A stretch of 64,000 nucleotides of DNA from Corynebacterium lactis RW2-5 (lineage in GTDB: Bacteria; Actinomycetota; Actinomycetes; Mycobacteriales; Mycobacteriaceae): the NCBI RefSeq assembly GCF_001274895.1, contig NZ_CP006841.1, forward strand, positions 62,001 to 126,000, written 5' to 3'. The notes under the pieces were generated by a model. The model searched no databases, had not been told where the DNA came from, and saw only the letters and a list, made by a program, of their open reading frames with translations. A program made the translations under genes and the position numbers. This document shows, one piece after another, positions 45,815 to 55,046 of this stretch; the first letter of the stretch is position 1; each line of letters begins with the position of its first letter.

Positions 45815-46411
45815 TTACTTAGCGAAGGTGACCGGAACCTCGGCGACGTCCTCGAAGCCCTCGGTGTGGTCGCCGAAGAGCTTCAGCACGCACTCCTGCT
45901 CGGAGCAGTTGACCTTCTCGCCGGTGGCGCCAGCGGCGAGGTCGAACTTGGCGGTGCCGTCAGTCTCGATCGGAGTGACGCCACCCGGCTTGTTGGTGAT
46001 CCACTGCTGGGAGCGTGCGCCCTCGGTGCGGTCACCGGTGCAGTCTGGAACCGGGTTGCCCGGGGTCTTCTCGGCGGCGCAGATGCCCGCGTAGTAGCCG
46101 GACTCCGGATCCAGCCCGGAAACGGTGACGGTGATGGTGTCGCCGTCCTTGAGGTCGCTAACCGGGTCGGCGTCGATGGTGACCTTGCCGTCTTCGGCGT
46201 CCTTGTCCTTAGCGTCCTTATCCTCTGCGCCGGCAGCCTCGGCGACCTTGGAGGAGGCGGAGGAGGTCATCTCTGCGGCGCTCTGCTGGGCTTCCTGCGC
46301 ATTGTCGGAGCCGCAGGCCGCGAGCAGCGGGAGCGCAGCAATGGCCGGAACGGCGACGATGCCGGCGCGGCGCATGAGACGGGAAGAACCGGAAGAGTGA
46401 GAAGTAGTCAT
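45815..46411 (-). CDS. neocarzinostatin-like lipoprotein, paralogue A
   Basis: Start chosen at ATG 46411 by alignment with the next gene (198 residues); ATG 46420 is also possible. Signal peptide with lipobox LAAC is followed by a Ser/Ala/Asp-rich linker and a C-terminal beta domain of about 115 residues. That domain (VSDLKDGDTITVTVSGLDPE, YYAGICAA, VPDCTGDR, NCSEQECVLKLFGDH) resembles the neocarzinostatin/Ig-like fold with two disulfides. It is probably anchored to the outer face of the membrane. The strong likeness to the adjacent gene shows a tandem duplication. The function is not known; nearness to a DtxR-type promoter suggests iron or heme. Confidence 0.7.
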   Translation of the reverse strand: MTTSHSSGSSRLMRRAGIVAVPAIAALPLLAACGSDNAQEAQQSAAEMTSSASSKVAEAAGAEDKDAKDKDAEDGKVTIDADPVSDLKDGDTITVTVSGLDPESGYYAGICAAEKTPGNPVPDCTGDRTEGARSQQWITNKPGGVTPIETDGTAKFDLAAGATGEKVNCSEQECVLKLFGDHTEGFEDVAEVPVTFAK

Positions 46412-46448
46412 GGAAACCATTCTGCCTTTCATTTGAGTAGTGCAGGTG

Positions 46449-47066
46449 CTATTTCGCGAAGGATACGGGCAAGTCGACCACGTCTTCAAAACCCTCGGAG
46501 TGGTCGCCGAAGAGCTTTAGCACGCATTCTTGCTTTGTGCAGTCCACGCTATCGCTGGTCGGAACTGCGTTGATTGAGAACTTCGCCGAGCCGTTTTCCC
46601 CCATGGGAACAGTGCCGCCGGACTTTTTGGTTATCCACTGCTGGGTGTTCGTGGTCGTGCGGTCGCCGGTGCAGTCGGGGACGGTGGCTTCGCCGGATTC
46701 AGCGGCGGCGCAGATGGCCGCGTAGTAGCCGAGGCCAGCGTTGAGGCCAGTGATGGAGACATTAATAGTGTCGCCCTCGGAGAGGTTCTCCACTGGCTCT
46801 GCCGTGACCTCGATTTTGCCGGTGTCCAGCGCGTTTTCGTCCCCGGTCGCGCTATCTGCGCCTGCTGCATTGCCTTCCCGGGTCTTGGAGCCCGTGCTTG
46901 AGGTGGCGGAGCTGGAATCGCTGGTTTCGCCGGCGGTGCTCTCATTTCCATTGCTGCAGGCGGTTAGAGTGCCCAGAGCAGTAAGGGCGATGACGGCCGG
47001 GACGGTCACAATTCGCCCGAGGCTGCCGATTCGCCTGAAGCGTTCCTGGTAAGAGGTGTTTGTCAT
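46449..47066 (-). CDS. neocarzinostatin-like lipoprotein, paralogue B
   Basis: 205 residues from ATG 47066 (AAAGGAA upstream). Signal peptide with lipobox LTAC, a Ser/Thr/Gly linker (about 35-75), then the same beta domain as paralogue A: VENLSEGDTINVSITGLN, YYAAICAA, VPDCTGDR, DCTKQECVLKLFGDHSEGF. Its promoter region is shared with the divergent hmuT and contains two DtxR-like boxes, so it is likely iron-repressed and transcribed together with paralogue A 37 bp downstream. A heme or iron-chelate binding role is inference. Confidence 0.72.
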   Translation of the reverse strand: MTNTSYQERFRRIGSLGRIVTVPAVIALTALGTLTACSNGNESTAGETSDSSSATSSTGSKTREGNAAGADSATGDENALDTGKIEVTAEPVENLSEGDTINVSITGLNAGLGYYAAICAAAESGEATVPDCTGDRTTTNTQQWITKKSGGTVPMGENGSAKFSINAVPTSDSVDCTKQECVLKLFGDHSEGFEDVVDLPVSFAK

Positions 47067-47108
47067 GTGGGGGAGATTCCTTTCGCGAAGTACGCGTTAA
47101 TCCCTGAT

Positions 47109-47127
47109 TTAGCTTATGCTAACTTTG
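47109..47127. promoter_or_regulatory. DtxR-like iron box 1
   Basis: TTAGCTTATGCTAACTTTG agrees with the DtxR consensus TTAGGTTAGCCTAACCTAA at 13 of 19 positions, with both TTAG and CTAAC half-sites kept. It lies between the divergent lipoprotein and hmuT genes, about 45 bp upstream of the lipoprotein start. Confidence 0.6.
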
Positions 47128-47151
47128 TACTTATGTGTAGCCTAAGAAGCA

Positions 47152-47170
47152 ACAGGGTAGGCTAACTTAG
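47152..47170. promoter_or_regulatory. DtxR-like iron box 2
   Basis: ACAGGGTAGGCTAACTTAG agrees with the DtxR consensus at 13 of 19 positions. It lies about 90 bp upstream of hmuT. A weaker half-site, TAGCCTAA, lies between the two boxes at 47138-47145. DtxR with ferrous iron would repress both divergent units. Confidence 0.55.
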
Positions 47171-47262
47171 GGCAATTTGGTAGGTTCTCTATACCAGTCC
47201 TTTTAGTGCGCATTTGTGCACGTCAACGCTTGTTGAACCCGATTTTGTAAAGAAGGAGACAC

Positions 47263-48300
47263 ATGCAGCACCGCCGCGGTCGCGCAGTCCTCTCGCTCGC
47301 AACCATCACCATTGCCGGACTTGCGGCATGCTCGCCAGCCGGGAATGGGGAAGCGTCGTCAAGCGAGAAAGGCGGTTCCGCGGGCAGCTCGGTGACTACC
47401 GTCGAGCGCGCGCCGCAGGTCGATGCCGCAGGACACGTCAGCGCGGACCTGCCCTCGGCTGACCCGGAGGTTCTGCTGGAAGCCCCCAAGCCGGCGCCGG
47501 ATAAGGACTACCAGCGCATCCTGACCCTCGACCGTGCGGGCGCGCTCAGCCGCGTCGTGTACAGCCTCGGACTGGGAGACCGCCTGGTGGGCCGCGATAT
47601 GGCCTCTGACTTCCCGGCCGTCGCCGATCTGCCGAACCTCACCCCGGGCGGCCACTCCATCAACGCCGAAGCCGTCATGAAGCTCAAGCCCGAGGTGGTC
47701 ATCACCGACGGCACCATCGGCCCGAGCCGTGTCTTCGACACGCTGGAGAAGTCCGGTGTGAAGGTGATCCGCGTTGACTCCGAGCGCACCCCCGAAACCA
47801 TCGATTCGCTTATCGACGATGTCACCGACGCCCTCGGCCTCAGCGAGCAGTCGGGGCAGGTCAAAGAACGCGTCGACGCTGACCTTGCTGAGGCGACCAA
47901 GTACGCGCAGGCCAAGGCCGACGGCCGCAAGATGATGGTGCTCTACGTCCGCGGCACCGGCGTCGCGATGATTGCCGGTCCGGAGTCCGGTGGGCGCTCG
48001 CTGATCACCCGCCTGGGCGGCGTCGATGCGGGTGAGGGCGTTGGAATCAACGGCTCCTTTACCCCGATTACCCCGGAGGCTCTCATCGCGGCGGCCCCGG
48101 AAACCATCATCGTTATGAAGGGAGGGCTCGAGTCCGTCGGTGGAGTCGACGGCCTCCTGGAGATCCCGGGCGTGGCGCAGACCCCGGCCGGGCAGAATAA
48201 GTCCATCCTCGACGTTCCGGACTCCCAGCTGCTGTCCTTCGGCAGCCAGACCCCGAAGGTCCTGCGCGCAATGGCCGACGCCCTATACGGAAAGAAGTAG
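47263..48300 (+). CDS. hmuT: heme ABC transporter substrate-binding lipoprotein
   Basis: 345 residues. Signal peptide with lipobox LAACSP, then the class III binding-protein fold: RILTLDRAGALSRVVYSLGL, LVGRDMASD, VMKLKPEVVITDGTIGP, IDDVTDALGL, and a final LLSFGSQTPKVLRAMADALY. The protein captures heme at the outer membrane face and hands it to HmuUV. A 2-iron-siderophore role is less likely given the heme oxygenase downstream. AAGGAG precedes the ATG. It begins the operon hmuTUV under DtxR-like boxes. Confidence 0.9.
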   Translation: MQHRRGRAVLSLATITIAGLAACSPAGNGEASSSEKGGSAGSSVTTVERAPQVDAAGHVSADLPSADPEVLLEAPKPAPDKDYQRILTLDRAGALSRVVYSLGLGDRLVGRDMASDFPAVADLPNLTPGGHSINAEAVMKLKPEVVITDGTIGPSRVFDTLEKSGVKVIRVDSERTPETIDSLIDDVTDALGLSEQSGQVKERVDADLAEATKYAQAKADGRKMMVLYVRGTGVAMIAGPESGGRSLITRLGGVDAGEGVGINGSFTPITPEALIAAAPETIIVMKGGLESVGGVDGLLEIPGVAQTPAGQNKSILDVPDSQLLSFGSQTPKVLRAMADALYGKK

Positions 48301-48305
48301 CGGCA

Positions 48306-49388
48306 GTGCAGGAGACGACGAAGACGCGCGTGACCCAGGCTGGGGTCTTCCTTGGCCTGGGCGTTGCCCTGCTGCTCGCGATCGGCTGGTCGGCCTCGAT
48401 TGGCCAGTTCGGCGCGACCATCGGGCAGTCGCTGCGCACCGCCGTCACCCTGTTGTTCACGGGTGGGCCCGGCGAAAACCCGAATCCAATTGAGACCGTG
48501 CTGTGGCAGGTACGCCTGCCGCGCCTGGCGCTGGCGGCCCTGGTCGGCTCGGGTCTGGCCCTGTCCGGCGTTGCCCTGCAGGCTGTGTTCGGCAACCCAC
48601 TTGCCGAGCCCGGCCTCATCGGTGTTTCCTCCGGCGCTGCCGTAGGTGCTGCGGCCGCCACGGTGATGGGCACCGCGGCAGTATTCGGAGGCACCGGGGC
48701 TGGTGCCGCCGCATGGTTCAGCGGAGCCGCCGGAAGCTGGGCCGTCGCCATCGCGGCGTTTCTCGGCGGAGCGCTGGCCACGGCCGTCGTCGCTGCTAAC
48801 GCCCACGGCGGGCGCGACATCGCCCGTATCATCCTCGTCGGTGTGGCCGTCAACTCTATCTGCGGTGGCATCGTGTCCTTCCTGACATATGTGGCCTCCA
48901 CCTCTGCTCGCGATCGCATCGTGTTCTGGCAGATGGGCTCCTTCGCCAGCGCCGACTGGACCCAGGTCCTCATCATCGCGATTGTGACCGTGCCTGCCGT
49001 GGCCGCGATGTGGTTGATTTCCCGTCAGCTGGACATCTTGAGCCTCGGTGAGACCCAGGCCCGCCACCTCGGCGTCAACGTCGTCGCGCTGCGTCGTATC
49101 ATCATCGGCGTGACCGCCCTGGTCGTAGCGGCGGGTGTGGCCTTCTCGGGAATCATCGTGTTCATCGGCCTCGTCGTCCCGCACGCAGCACGCCTCCTGC
49201 TCGGGCCCGGCCACCGCACGCTCATCCCGGCGTGCATCCTCGGCGGGGCTCTGGCTACCACGCTCGCGGACCTCGCCGCCCGCACGCTCATCACCGGCGC
49301 AGACCTGCCGCTCGGCATGCTGACCTCCATCGTCGGCGGTCCGCTGTTCTTCTGGTTGCTGCTGCGCTCAAAGAGGGCGGTGCACTAA
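48306..49388 (+). CDS. hmuU: heme ABC transporter permease (FecCD family)
   Basis: 360 residues from GTG 48306, five bases after hmuT. About ten membrane helices. Family motifs are RLPRLALAALVGSGLALSGV, NPLAEPGLIGVSSGAAVG, the coupling segment GVNVVALRRI, and FIGLVVPHAARLLLGPGHR followed by LPLGMLTSIVGGPLFFWLL. It forms the channel that passes heme from HmuT into the cell. Confidence 0.92.
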   Translation: MQETTKTRVTQAGVFLGLGVALLLAIGWSASIGQFGATIGQSLRTAVTLLFTGGPGENPNPIETVLWQVRLPRLALAALVGSGLALSGVALQAVFGNPLAEPGLIGVSSGAAVGAAAATVMGTAAVFGGTGAGAAAWFSGAAGSWAVAIAAFLGGALATAVVAANAHGGRDIARIILVGVAVNSICGGIVSFLTYVASTSARDRIVFWQMGSFASADWTQVLIIAIVTVPAVAAMWLISRQLDILSLGETQARHLGVNVVALRRIIIGVTALVVAAGVAFSGIIVFIGLVVPHAARLLLGPGHRTLIPACILGGALATTLADLAARTLITGADLPLGMLTSIVGGPLFFWLLLRSKRAVH

Positions 49389-49410
49389 ACCCATGGTTCA
49401 GGAATCAGTC

Positions 49411-50232
49411 ATGACTAAAGAAAAAGTCCGCTCCACCGCGGCAGTCCACGCCGACGCGCCCGATGCATCCTGCACTTCCGGCGCTGCTCTGCGCGCCCAG
49501 GGCCTCGGAATCCGGCTCGGTGGCGTCGACATCCTCCGCGGCATCGACATGCTCGCCGAGCCCGGCCAAGTCACCGCGCTCGTCGGCCCCAACGGTGCCG
49601 GAAAGTCCACGCTGCTGGCGGCGCTGTCGGGCGACCACAAGCCGTCGGCAGGCGAGGCCACGATCGGGCAGCACAACGTCGCAGACCTCAGCATCGCCGA
49701 CCTTGCGCGGCACCGTGCCGTCCTGACCCAGCAGCAGCAACTCACCGTGCCCTTCACAGCCCGCGAGGTCATCGACTTCGGCCGCAGCCCCTGGGGCACC
49801 GCCGACAAGGCCCTCCTCGACGAGGTCATCGACGAGTGCGACGTCGCGCACCTTCTCGACCGCGTTGTGCCCACGCTCTCCGGCGGCGAGCGCGCCCGCG
49901 TCCACTGTGCCCGCGTCTTCTACCAGGACACCCCCGTAGTGCTTCTCGACGAACCGACCGCGGCCCTGGACCTCCACCATGCCGAGAAAATCATGGGCAT
50001 GATGCGAGCCAGAGCGGCTGCGGGGAAGACGGTCGTCGTCGTTTTGCACGACCTGACTGCGGCGGCTGCCTACGCAGACCATGTGGTCGTGGTGGCTCGT
50101 GGGGGCGTCGTTAAGCAGGGCCCTCCCGCTCAGACCCTCGATGCGGAAACCGTCAGCCAAGTCTATGGAATCGGCGTAGAGGTCCTTACCGACTCCGCCG
50201 GTAACCCCGTGCTGGTGCCCAAGCGCGAATAA
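49411..50232 (+). CDS. hmuV: heme ABC transporter ATP-binding protein
   Basis: Start chosen at ATG 49411 (AGGAA at good distance); an upstream in-frame ATG at 49393 lacks a ribosome site. 273 residues with Walker A GPNGAGKSTLL, Q-loop LTQQQQLTVPF, signature LSGGERARVHCARV, Walker B VVLLDEPTAALDL and the switch His in VVVLHDLTAAAAYA. It powers heme uptake through HmuU. Confidence 0.93.
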   Translation: MTKEKVRSTAAVHADAPDASCTSGAALRAQGLGIRLGGVDILRGIDMLAEPGQVTALVGPNGAGKSTLLAALSGDHKPSAGEATIGQHNVADLSIADLARHRAVLTQQQQLTVPFTAREVIDFGRSPWGTADKALLDEVIDECDVAHLLDRVVPTLSGGERARVHCARVFYQDTPVVLLDEPTAALDLHHAEKIMGMMRARAAAGKTVVVVLHDLTAAAAYADHVVVVARGGVVKQGPPAQTLDAETVSQVYGIGVEVLTDSAGNPVLVPKRE

Positions 50233-50324
50233 ACGCTAAGCGTCAAAAACCAAATCAAAACAGAGAAGACTTAGTAGTAATCGACCAGATAAACCCCCTT
50301 TTTTTGATACAAAAGGAGCTAAAA

Positions 50325-50990
50325 ATGACCCAGGAAAACATCAATGGAGCTACCGCTACTGCCGAGCCACGCCCTCTGGCTGCGCGCTTGAAGGAGGAAA
50401 CTGCCGGGGCACACAGTGAGGCTGAAAACTCCGATTTCATGTCTCGACTTCTCGGCGGTGAGCTGGACAAGCAGGCCGCTATTGATCTGACCAGTCAGCT
50501 CTACTTCGTCTACGAGGCGCTTGAGCCCGCCCTGCGCGCAACTAGCGAATCCGCTCAGGTGGAGGCCGTGTACGATGCTCGCCTGGAGCGTCTTGATGCT
50601 CTCGCCTCTGACCTCGAATACATGATTGGTACCGACTGGCGGGAGTCCATCGAGCCGGTCGAGGCGACGAAGAACTACGCCGAGCGCCTGCGCTCCATCG
50701 AGGATTCCGGCGACGCTAACGCGGCGCTAGCGCACCACTATGTGCGCTATCTCGGCGATCTGTCCGGCGGGCAGGTTATCGCGAAGATGCTGGGCAAGCA
50801 CTACGGCATTGGCGCGGAGGGCACCAACTTCTACAGTTTCGCTGAGATCGGCAAGATCAAGCCCTACCGCGACGCCTACCGCGCCCGCGTCTCCGACCTG
50901 GACGTTTCTCCGGAGGACAAGGATGCCATCGTCGAGGAGGCAAAGGTCGCGTTCCGACTCAACCGGGAGATTTTCGCGGAGCTGGGGTAG
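50325..50990 (+). CDS. hmuO: heme oxygenase
   Basis: Start chosen at ATG 50325 after AAAAGGAGCT, giving 221 residues; C. diphtheriae HmuO has 215. Heme-ligating His30 is in ETAGAHSEAE, and the distal-helix motif YLGDLSGGQVI is intact. It opens heme to biliverdin, CO and free iron in the cytoplasm. The 92-bp gap from hmuV contains no clear DtxR box or terminator, so it may be cotranscribed with the transporter or have its own weak promoter. Confidence 0.94.
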   Translation: MTQENINGATATAEPRPLAARLKEETAGAHSEAENSDFMSRLLGGELDKQAAIDLTSQLYFVYEALEPALRATSESAQVEAVYDARLERLDALASDLEYMIGTDWRESIEPVEATKNYAERLRSIEDSGDANAALAHHYVRYLGDLSGGQVIAKMLGKHYGIGAEGTNFYSFAEIGKIKPYRDAYRARVSDLDVSPEDKDAIVEEAKVAFRLNREIFAELG

Positions 50991-51014
50991 CGGCGCGGCT
51001 AGCGCGTCGCTATT

Positions 51015-52802
51015 TTACATCCCGAGGATGTCCTTCAACTCGGCCTTGATCTGGTTCAGGCGCTCGGTCGCCGCAGCGTGCGGAACCTCGCCAGCGCCGT
51101 TACCGTCGCCCTCGACCGGCAGCACAACTTCGAGGTAGCACTTAAGTTTTGGCTCCGTTCCAGAAGGGCGGGCGATAACGCGGTCATTGGCCTCAGTGAG
51201 AATTAGGATTCCGTCGGTAGGCGGAATGCGGTAGCTCTGGCCCTTCGGGTTGACCATGTCCAGGCCCTCATTCATGTCCTTGACCTCCGTGACCTTGGCG
51301 CCGGCCAACTCGGCAGGCGGGTTGGCGCGCAGGGTGGCCATGCCCTTGGTGATTAGGGAGCGGTCCTCCACACGGAAGGTCAGTGGCGTGGTCTGGTAGA
51401 GGCCGTGGGTGCGGGCGACATCGTCCAGTAGGTCCTGGATTCCGCGGCCCTGACCCTTCAGACGAGCCACCGCATCGGCGACGCGCACCGCAGCGGACAC
51501 ACCGTCCTTATCGCGGACAACCACGGGGTCGGAGCAGTAGCCGATGGCTTCCTCGTAGCCGAAGATGAGGCCGTCGACGCCTCCAATCCACTTGAAGCCG
51601 GTCAGCGTGGCACGGTAGTTCAGGCCGTGACCTGCGGCAATCTGGCCGAGCAGACGCGAGGACACGATAGAGTTGGACATCGTCGCGTCGAAGGTCTGGC
51701 TCTCATCGTTGGTGATGGTGGTGATTCCGCGATCTTGCGCATCCGCGCCGATAACCTCGCCCAGGAAAGCGCCGATGTCATCGCCGGAGAGCTGACGCCA
51801 GCCACCGTCAACACCCGCATCCGGGATCGCCACGGAGCAGCGGTCCGCATCCGGGTCGGCTGCGATAATTACGTCCGCCCCCTCGGCGCGAGCCAGTTCA
51901 AAGGCCAAATCCAGCGCGCCTGCCTCCTCCGGGTTCGGGAAGGATACGGTCGGGAAGTCCGGGTCCGGCTGGAACTGCTCCGCCACCACGTGCACATCAT
52001 CGAAACCGGCAGCGTTCAGTGTGCGCAGAATCGTCTCGCCGCCGACGCCGTGCATCGGGGTAATCACGATCTTCGCCGCCTTCTTCTCTTCGCTTGACGA
52101 CGTCGTCGCCAACGACGATGCGCGCTCGACATAGGCGTCGAGAAGCTCCGGACCAACCTGCTTCACGGACTCGAAATCGCGCGGCACCTCGTCGGCGGGC
52201 GGTGCGGCTGCGATGGCGGCGGCAATCTGCTTGTCGTGCGGTGCGATGATCTGGACGCCGCGGCGGGAATCCTCCGAGACAGCGCGGCCTCCCAGGTAGA
52301 CCTTGTAGCCGTTATCCTTCGGTGGATTGTGGCTGGCAGTGACCATAATTCCGGCATCTGCATCCAGGTGGCGGACGGCGAAAGAGGTCACCGGGGTCGG
52401 CAACTGTGCAGGCAGTGCCAGGGCGGTGCCACCTGCGGCGGCCACGACAGCCGCGGCATCGCGGTGGAAGTCGGCCGATCCGTGGCGGGCATCACAGCCG
52501 ATTACGACGGTGAAATCGTCGCCGACAATGTCCTTCAGGTGAGCCACCAGGCCAGCGGTCGCGCGGATGACGGTCGCCCGGTTCATACGGGACTGGCCGC
52601 CGGCGACGACACCGCGAAGGCCAGCGGTGCCGAATTCCAGTGGGCCGGCGAAACGGCTGCGCAGTTCCTCCGAGGCTGCGACGTCGCCCGCCCTAGCGGC
52701 GTCGGCAAGCGAGGTCAGCTCGGCGGCGGTGGCCTCGTCCGGATCGTGCGCAATCCAGTCGGAGATGGTGGTGAGGAGCTCTTCGGAGAGAATGTCGCTC
52801 AT
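51015..52802 (-). CDS. pmmB: alpha-D-phosphohexomutase (phosphomannomutase/PmmB family), possible phosphopentomutase
   Basis: 595 residues. The phosphoserine loop is TASHNPPKDNGYKVY near 138, the metal loop AADPDADRCSVA, the sugar loop GYEEAIGY, and the C-terminal phosphate loop RPSGTEPKLKCY. The family moves phosphate between C1 and C6 of hexoses; the same fold can act on ribose or deoxyribose phosphates. It sits 10 bp after deoC in a deoA-deoC-pmmB order and no DeoB is encoded here, so a phosphopentomutase role is plausible. The 11-mer lies at 52700-52710. Confidence 0.85.
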   Translation of the reverse strand: MSDILSEELLTTISDWIAHDPDEATAAELTSLADAARAGDVAASEELRSRFAGPLEFGTAGLRGVVAGGQSRMNRATVIRATAGLVAHLKDIVGDDFTVVIGCDARHGSADFHRDAAAVVAAAGGTALALPAQLPTPVTSFAVRHLDADAGIMVTASHNPPKDNGYKVYLGGRAVSEDSRRGVQIIAPHDKQIAAAIAAAPPADEVPRDFESVKQVGPELLDAYVERASSLATTSSSEEKKAAKIVITPMHGVGGETILRTLNAAGFDDVHVVAEQFQPDPDFPTVSFPNPEEAGALDLAFELARAEGADVIIAADPDADRCSVAIPDAGVDGGWRQLSGDDIGAFLGEVIGADAQDRGITTITNDESQTFDATMSNSIVSSRLLGQIAAGHGLNYRATLTGFKWIGGVDGLIFGYEEAIGYCSDPVVVRDKDGVSAAVRVADAVARLKGQGRGIQDLLDDVARTHGLYQTTPLTFRVEDRSLITKGMATLRANPPAELAGAKVTEVKDMNEGLDMVNPKGQSYRIPPTDGILILTEANDRVIARPSGTEPKLKCYLEVVLPVEGDGNGAGEVPHAAATERLNQIKAELKDILGM

Positions 52803-52812
52803 GGTAGCTCGC

Positions 52813-53463
52813 CTACTCTAGGCCTGCGAGGATGGCTGCGGAGGCAGAAAGGCCCAGGCGGGAGGCGCCGGCGGCGATCATTTCCTCGGCAGCCTCAGCG
52901 GTGCGAATGCCGCCGGAGGCTTTGACCCCAAGGCGGTCGCCGACGGTCTCACGCATCAGCTTTACAGCGTGAGCAGAGGCGCCACCTGCCGGGTGGAAGC
53001 CGGTGGAGGTCTTGACGAAGTCAGCGCCAGCAGCCTCGGAGGCCTTGGAAGCAGCGATGATTTCCTCGTCCGTGAGAGCGGCGGACTCGATGATGACCTT
53101 CAGGACCTTGCCTGGGATGGCGTCACGGACGGCCTGGATCTCGGCCTGGAGATCGTCGAAGCGGTGCTCCTTAGCGAAGGCGATGTTGATGACCATGTCG
53201 ACCTCCTCGGCGCCGTCGGCGACGGCGCGAGCAGCCTCGGCGGCCTTGATCTCAGCCTTCACAGCGCCGGATGGGAAGCCGACGACGGTGGCGATGTGCA
53301 AGCCCTCCGGGACCTCGACGGGCAGCTGGGAAGGCGAGATGCAGATGGAGTAGGTGCCGAGCTCAGCGGCCTCTGCGATGAGAGCCTTGACATCTTCTGG
53401 AGTCGACTCTGGCTTCAGCAGGGTGTGGTCGATCATCTGGGCAACATCGGCGCGGGAAGTCAT
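52813..53463 (-). CDS. deoC: deoxyribose-phosphate aldolase
   Basis: 216 residues. Family motifs: [15 protein letters not shown] at the start, [16 protein letters not shown], the proton-relay Lys in [16 protein letters not shown], and the Schiff-base Lys in [13 protein letters not shown]. It cleaves deoxyribose 5-phosphate to glyceraldehyde 3-phosphate and acetaldehyde. It lies between deoA and pmmB on the same strand, completing deoxynucleoside sugar breakdown. Confidence 0.96.
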   Translation of the reverse strand: MTSRADVAQMIDHTLLKPESTPEDVKALIAEAAELGTYSICISPSQLPVEVPEGLHIATVVGFPSGAVKAEIKAAEAARAVADGAEEVDMVINIAFAKEHRFDDLQAEIQAVRDAIPGKVLKVIIESAALTDEEIIAASKASEAAGADFVKTSTGFHPAGGASAHAVKLMRETVGDRLGVKASGGIRTAEAAEEMIAAGASRLGLSASAAILAGLE

Positions 53464-53564
53464 GGGAATAGGGTCCTTTCAGGGAAAAATGGAAAATCTA
53501 GTGAAACCTTGATGCTGGCGGCTGGTGGCCCCGGGCAAGTACCCAGGGCCGAGGAGCTTGGTGG

Positions 53565-54851
53565 CTAGTCGATACGATCGAGAATCGGCTTGTGCTCGGT
53601 TGTCGGGGCTGCATCGGAAATTTCGATGCCCGGGTTGATGGATTCGAGGGCGCGCTCGAACTTCTCCGGGGTCTCGGTGTGCAGGGTTAGCAGTTTCTGG
53701 CCCCTCGTGACCTTCTCGCCGATGCCAGCGTGGATCTCGATACCTGCGGTGAGTTGCACCGGGTCCTCCTTGCGGGCGCGGCCTGCACCCAGGCGCCAGG
53801 AGCCGACGCCGAGAGCCAGAGCATCCAGCTTGGTGAGGTAGCCATCGCGCTCTGCGACAACCTCGTGGGTGTGCGGCGCCACCGGCAGCGGGGCGTCCGG
53901 GTCGCCGCCCTGGGCGCGGACCATGCGCTTCCACACGTCGAGAGCGCGGCCGTCCTTCAGCCGCTCCTCAACATCGGCGTCGTGGATGCCGGACATCTCC
54001 AGCATCTTGCGGGCCAGCTCGCAGGTCAGCTCGACGACGTCTGCCGGGCCGTTACCGGAGAGCACATCGACGGTCTCGCGGATCTCCAGCGAGTTACCGA
54101 TCGTGCGACCAAGCGGGGTGGACATGTCGGTCAGCAGGGCGCAGGTGCGGACACCGGCGTCATTGCCCAGGTCAACCATGGTGCGTGCGAGCTCGCGGGC
54201 AGCGTCAACGTCTTTCATGAACGCGCCGGAGCCAACCTTGACGTCCAGGACCAGGGAGTCCGCGCCAGCGGCGATTTTCTTGCTCATGATCGAGCTGGCG
54301 ATCAGCGGCACACAGTCGACGGTGGAGGTGATGTCGCGCAGCGCGTAAATCTTCTTGTCCGCAGGGGCCAGGCCTGCGCCAGCTGCTGCAATAACGACGC
54401 CGACATCCTTCAGGATATCCATCATGCGGTCATTCGGAACATCCACGTTGAAGCCCGGGATTGCCTCCAGCTTGTCCAGGGTGCCGCCGGTGTGGCCGAG
54501 GCCGCGGCCGGAGAGCATCGGTACTGCCACGCCGTAGCTGGCGACCAGCGGGCCGAGCGGTAGCGATAGCTTGTCGCCAACACCGCCGGTGGAGTGCTTA
54601 TCCGTGGTGACCTTACCCAGTGCGGAGAAGTCCATGGTGTCACCGGAATCAATCATTGCGCGGGTCCAGTCCACAATCTCGCGGCGGTTCATGCCGCGGA
54701 TGAAGATGGACATGTTCAAAGCCGCCATCTGCTCGTCGCCAATTGCGCCGCGGGTGTAGGCGTCGACGACCCAGGCAATCTCTTCGGGGCTGAGCTCACC
54801 ACCATCACGCTTGGTGCGAATGATGTCCACTACATCGAACTTTTCAGCCAT
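53565..54851 (-). CDS. deoA: thymidine (pyrimidine-nucleoside) phosphorylase
   Basis: 428 residues. Signature SGRGLGHTGGTLDKLEAIPG near 115, KHSTGGVGDKLSL near 84 (phosphate and nucleoside binding), SSIMSKKIAAGADSLVLDVK near 187, and the C-terminal beta/alpha domain (VQLTAGIEIHAGIGEKV). It splits thymidine or deoxyuridine into base and deoxyribose 1-phosphate. First gene of the leftward deo operon, divergent from cdd-nupC with a shared control region. Confidence 0.95.
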   Translation of the reverse strand: MAEKFDVVDIIRTKRDGGELSPEEIAWVVDAYTRGAIGDEQMAALNMSIFIRGMNRREIVDWTRAMIDSGDTMDFSALGKVTTDKHSTGGVGDKLSLPLGPLVASYGVAVPMLSGRGLGHTGGTLDKLEAIPGFNVDVPNDRMMDILKDVGVVIAAAGAGLAPADKKIYALRDITSTVDCVPLIASSIMSKKIAAGADSLVLDVKVGSGAFMKDVDAARELARTMVDLGNDAGVRTCALLTDMSTPLGRTIGNSLEIRETVDVLSGNGPADVVELTCELARKMLEMSGIHDADVEERLKDGRALDVWKRMVRAQGGDPDAPLPVAPHTHEVVAERDGYLTKLDALALGVGSWRLGAGRARKEDPVQLTAGIEIHAGIGEKVTRGQKLLTLHTETPEKFERALESINPGIEISDAAPTTEHKPILDRID

Positions 54852-54970
54852 TGCTCTTCGCTCCTTCAGTGAGTCACGGCGGGGTCCGGGCCCGTGAGTC
54901 GGGCTTCCTGCTTTGACCCCTTGATTAGGTCTTGTAAACCCTGATGACTCCGATTATCATGACTACTAGA

Positions 54971-55000
54971 ACAAATGTCAATGGCAAGTTTTCCATTTGT
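54971..55000. promoter_or_regulatory. inverted repeat in the divergent deo/cdd control region
   Basis: ACAAATG (54971-54977) and CATTTGT (54994-55000) are perfect inverted halves 16 bp apart, between deoA and cdd. ACAAATGT also occurs at 61380-61387, upstream of the SorC/DeoR-type regulator gene. It is a candidate operator for that regulator; the known B. subtilis DeoR site has a different core. Confidence 0.4.
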
Positions 55001-55046
55001 ACTCACATAAGTATTTTTGAAGATCCTACCCAGAGGGGAGATGGCA

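Noticed and set aside
50232..50324. DtxR box before hmuO
   Set aside because: I could not find a TTAG/CTAA pair with the right spacing in this gap.
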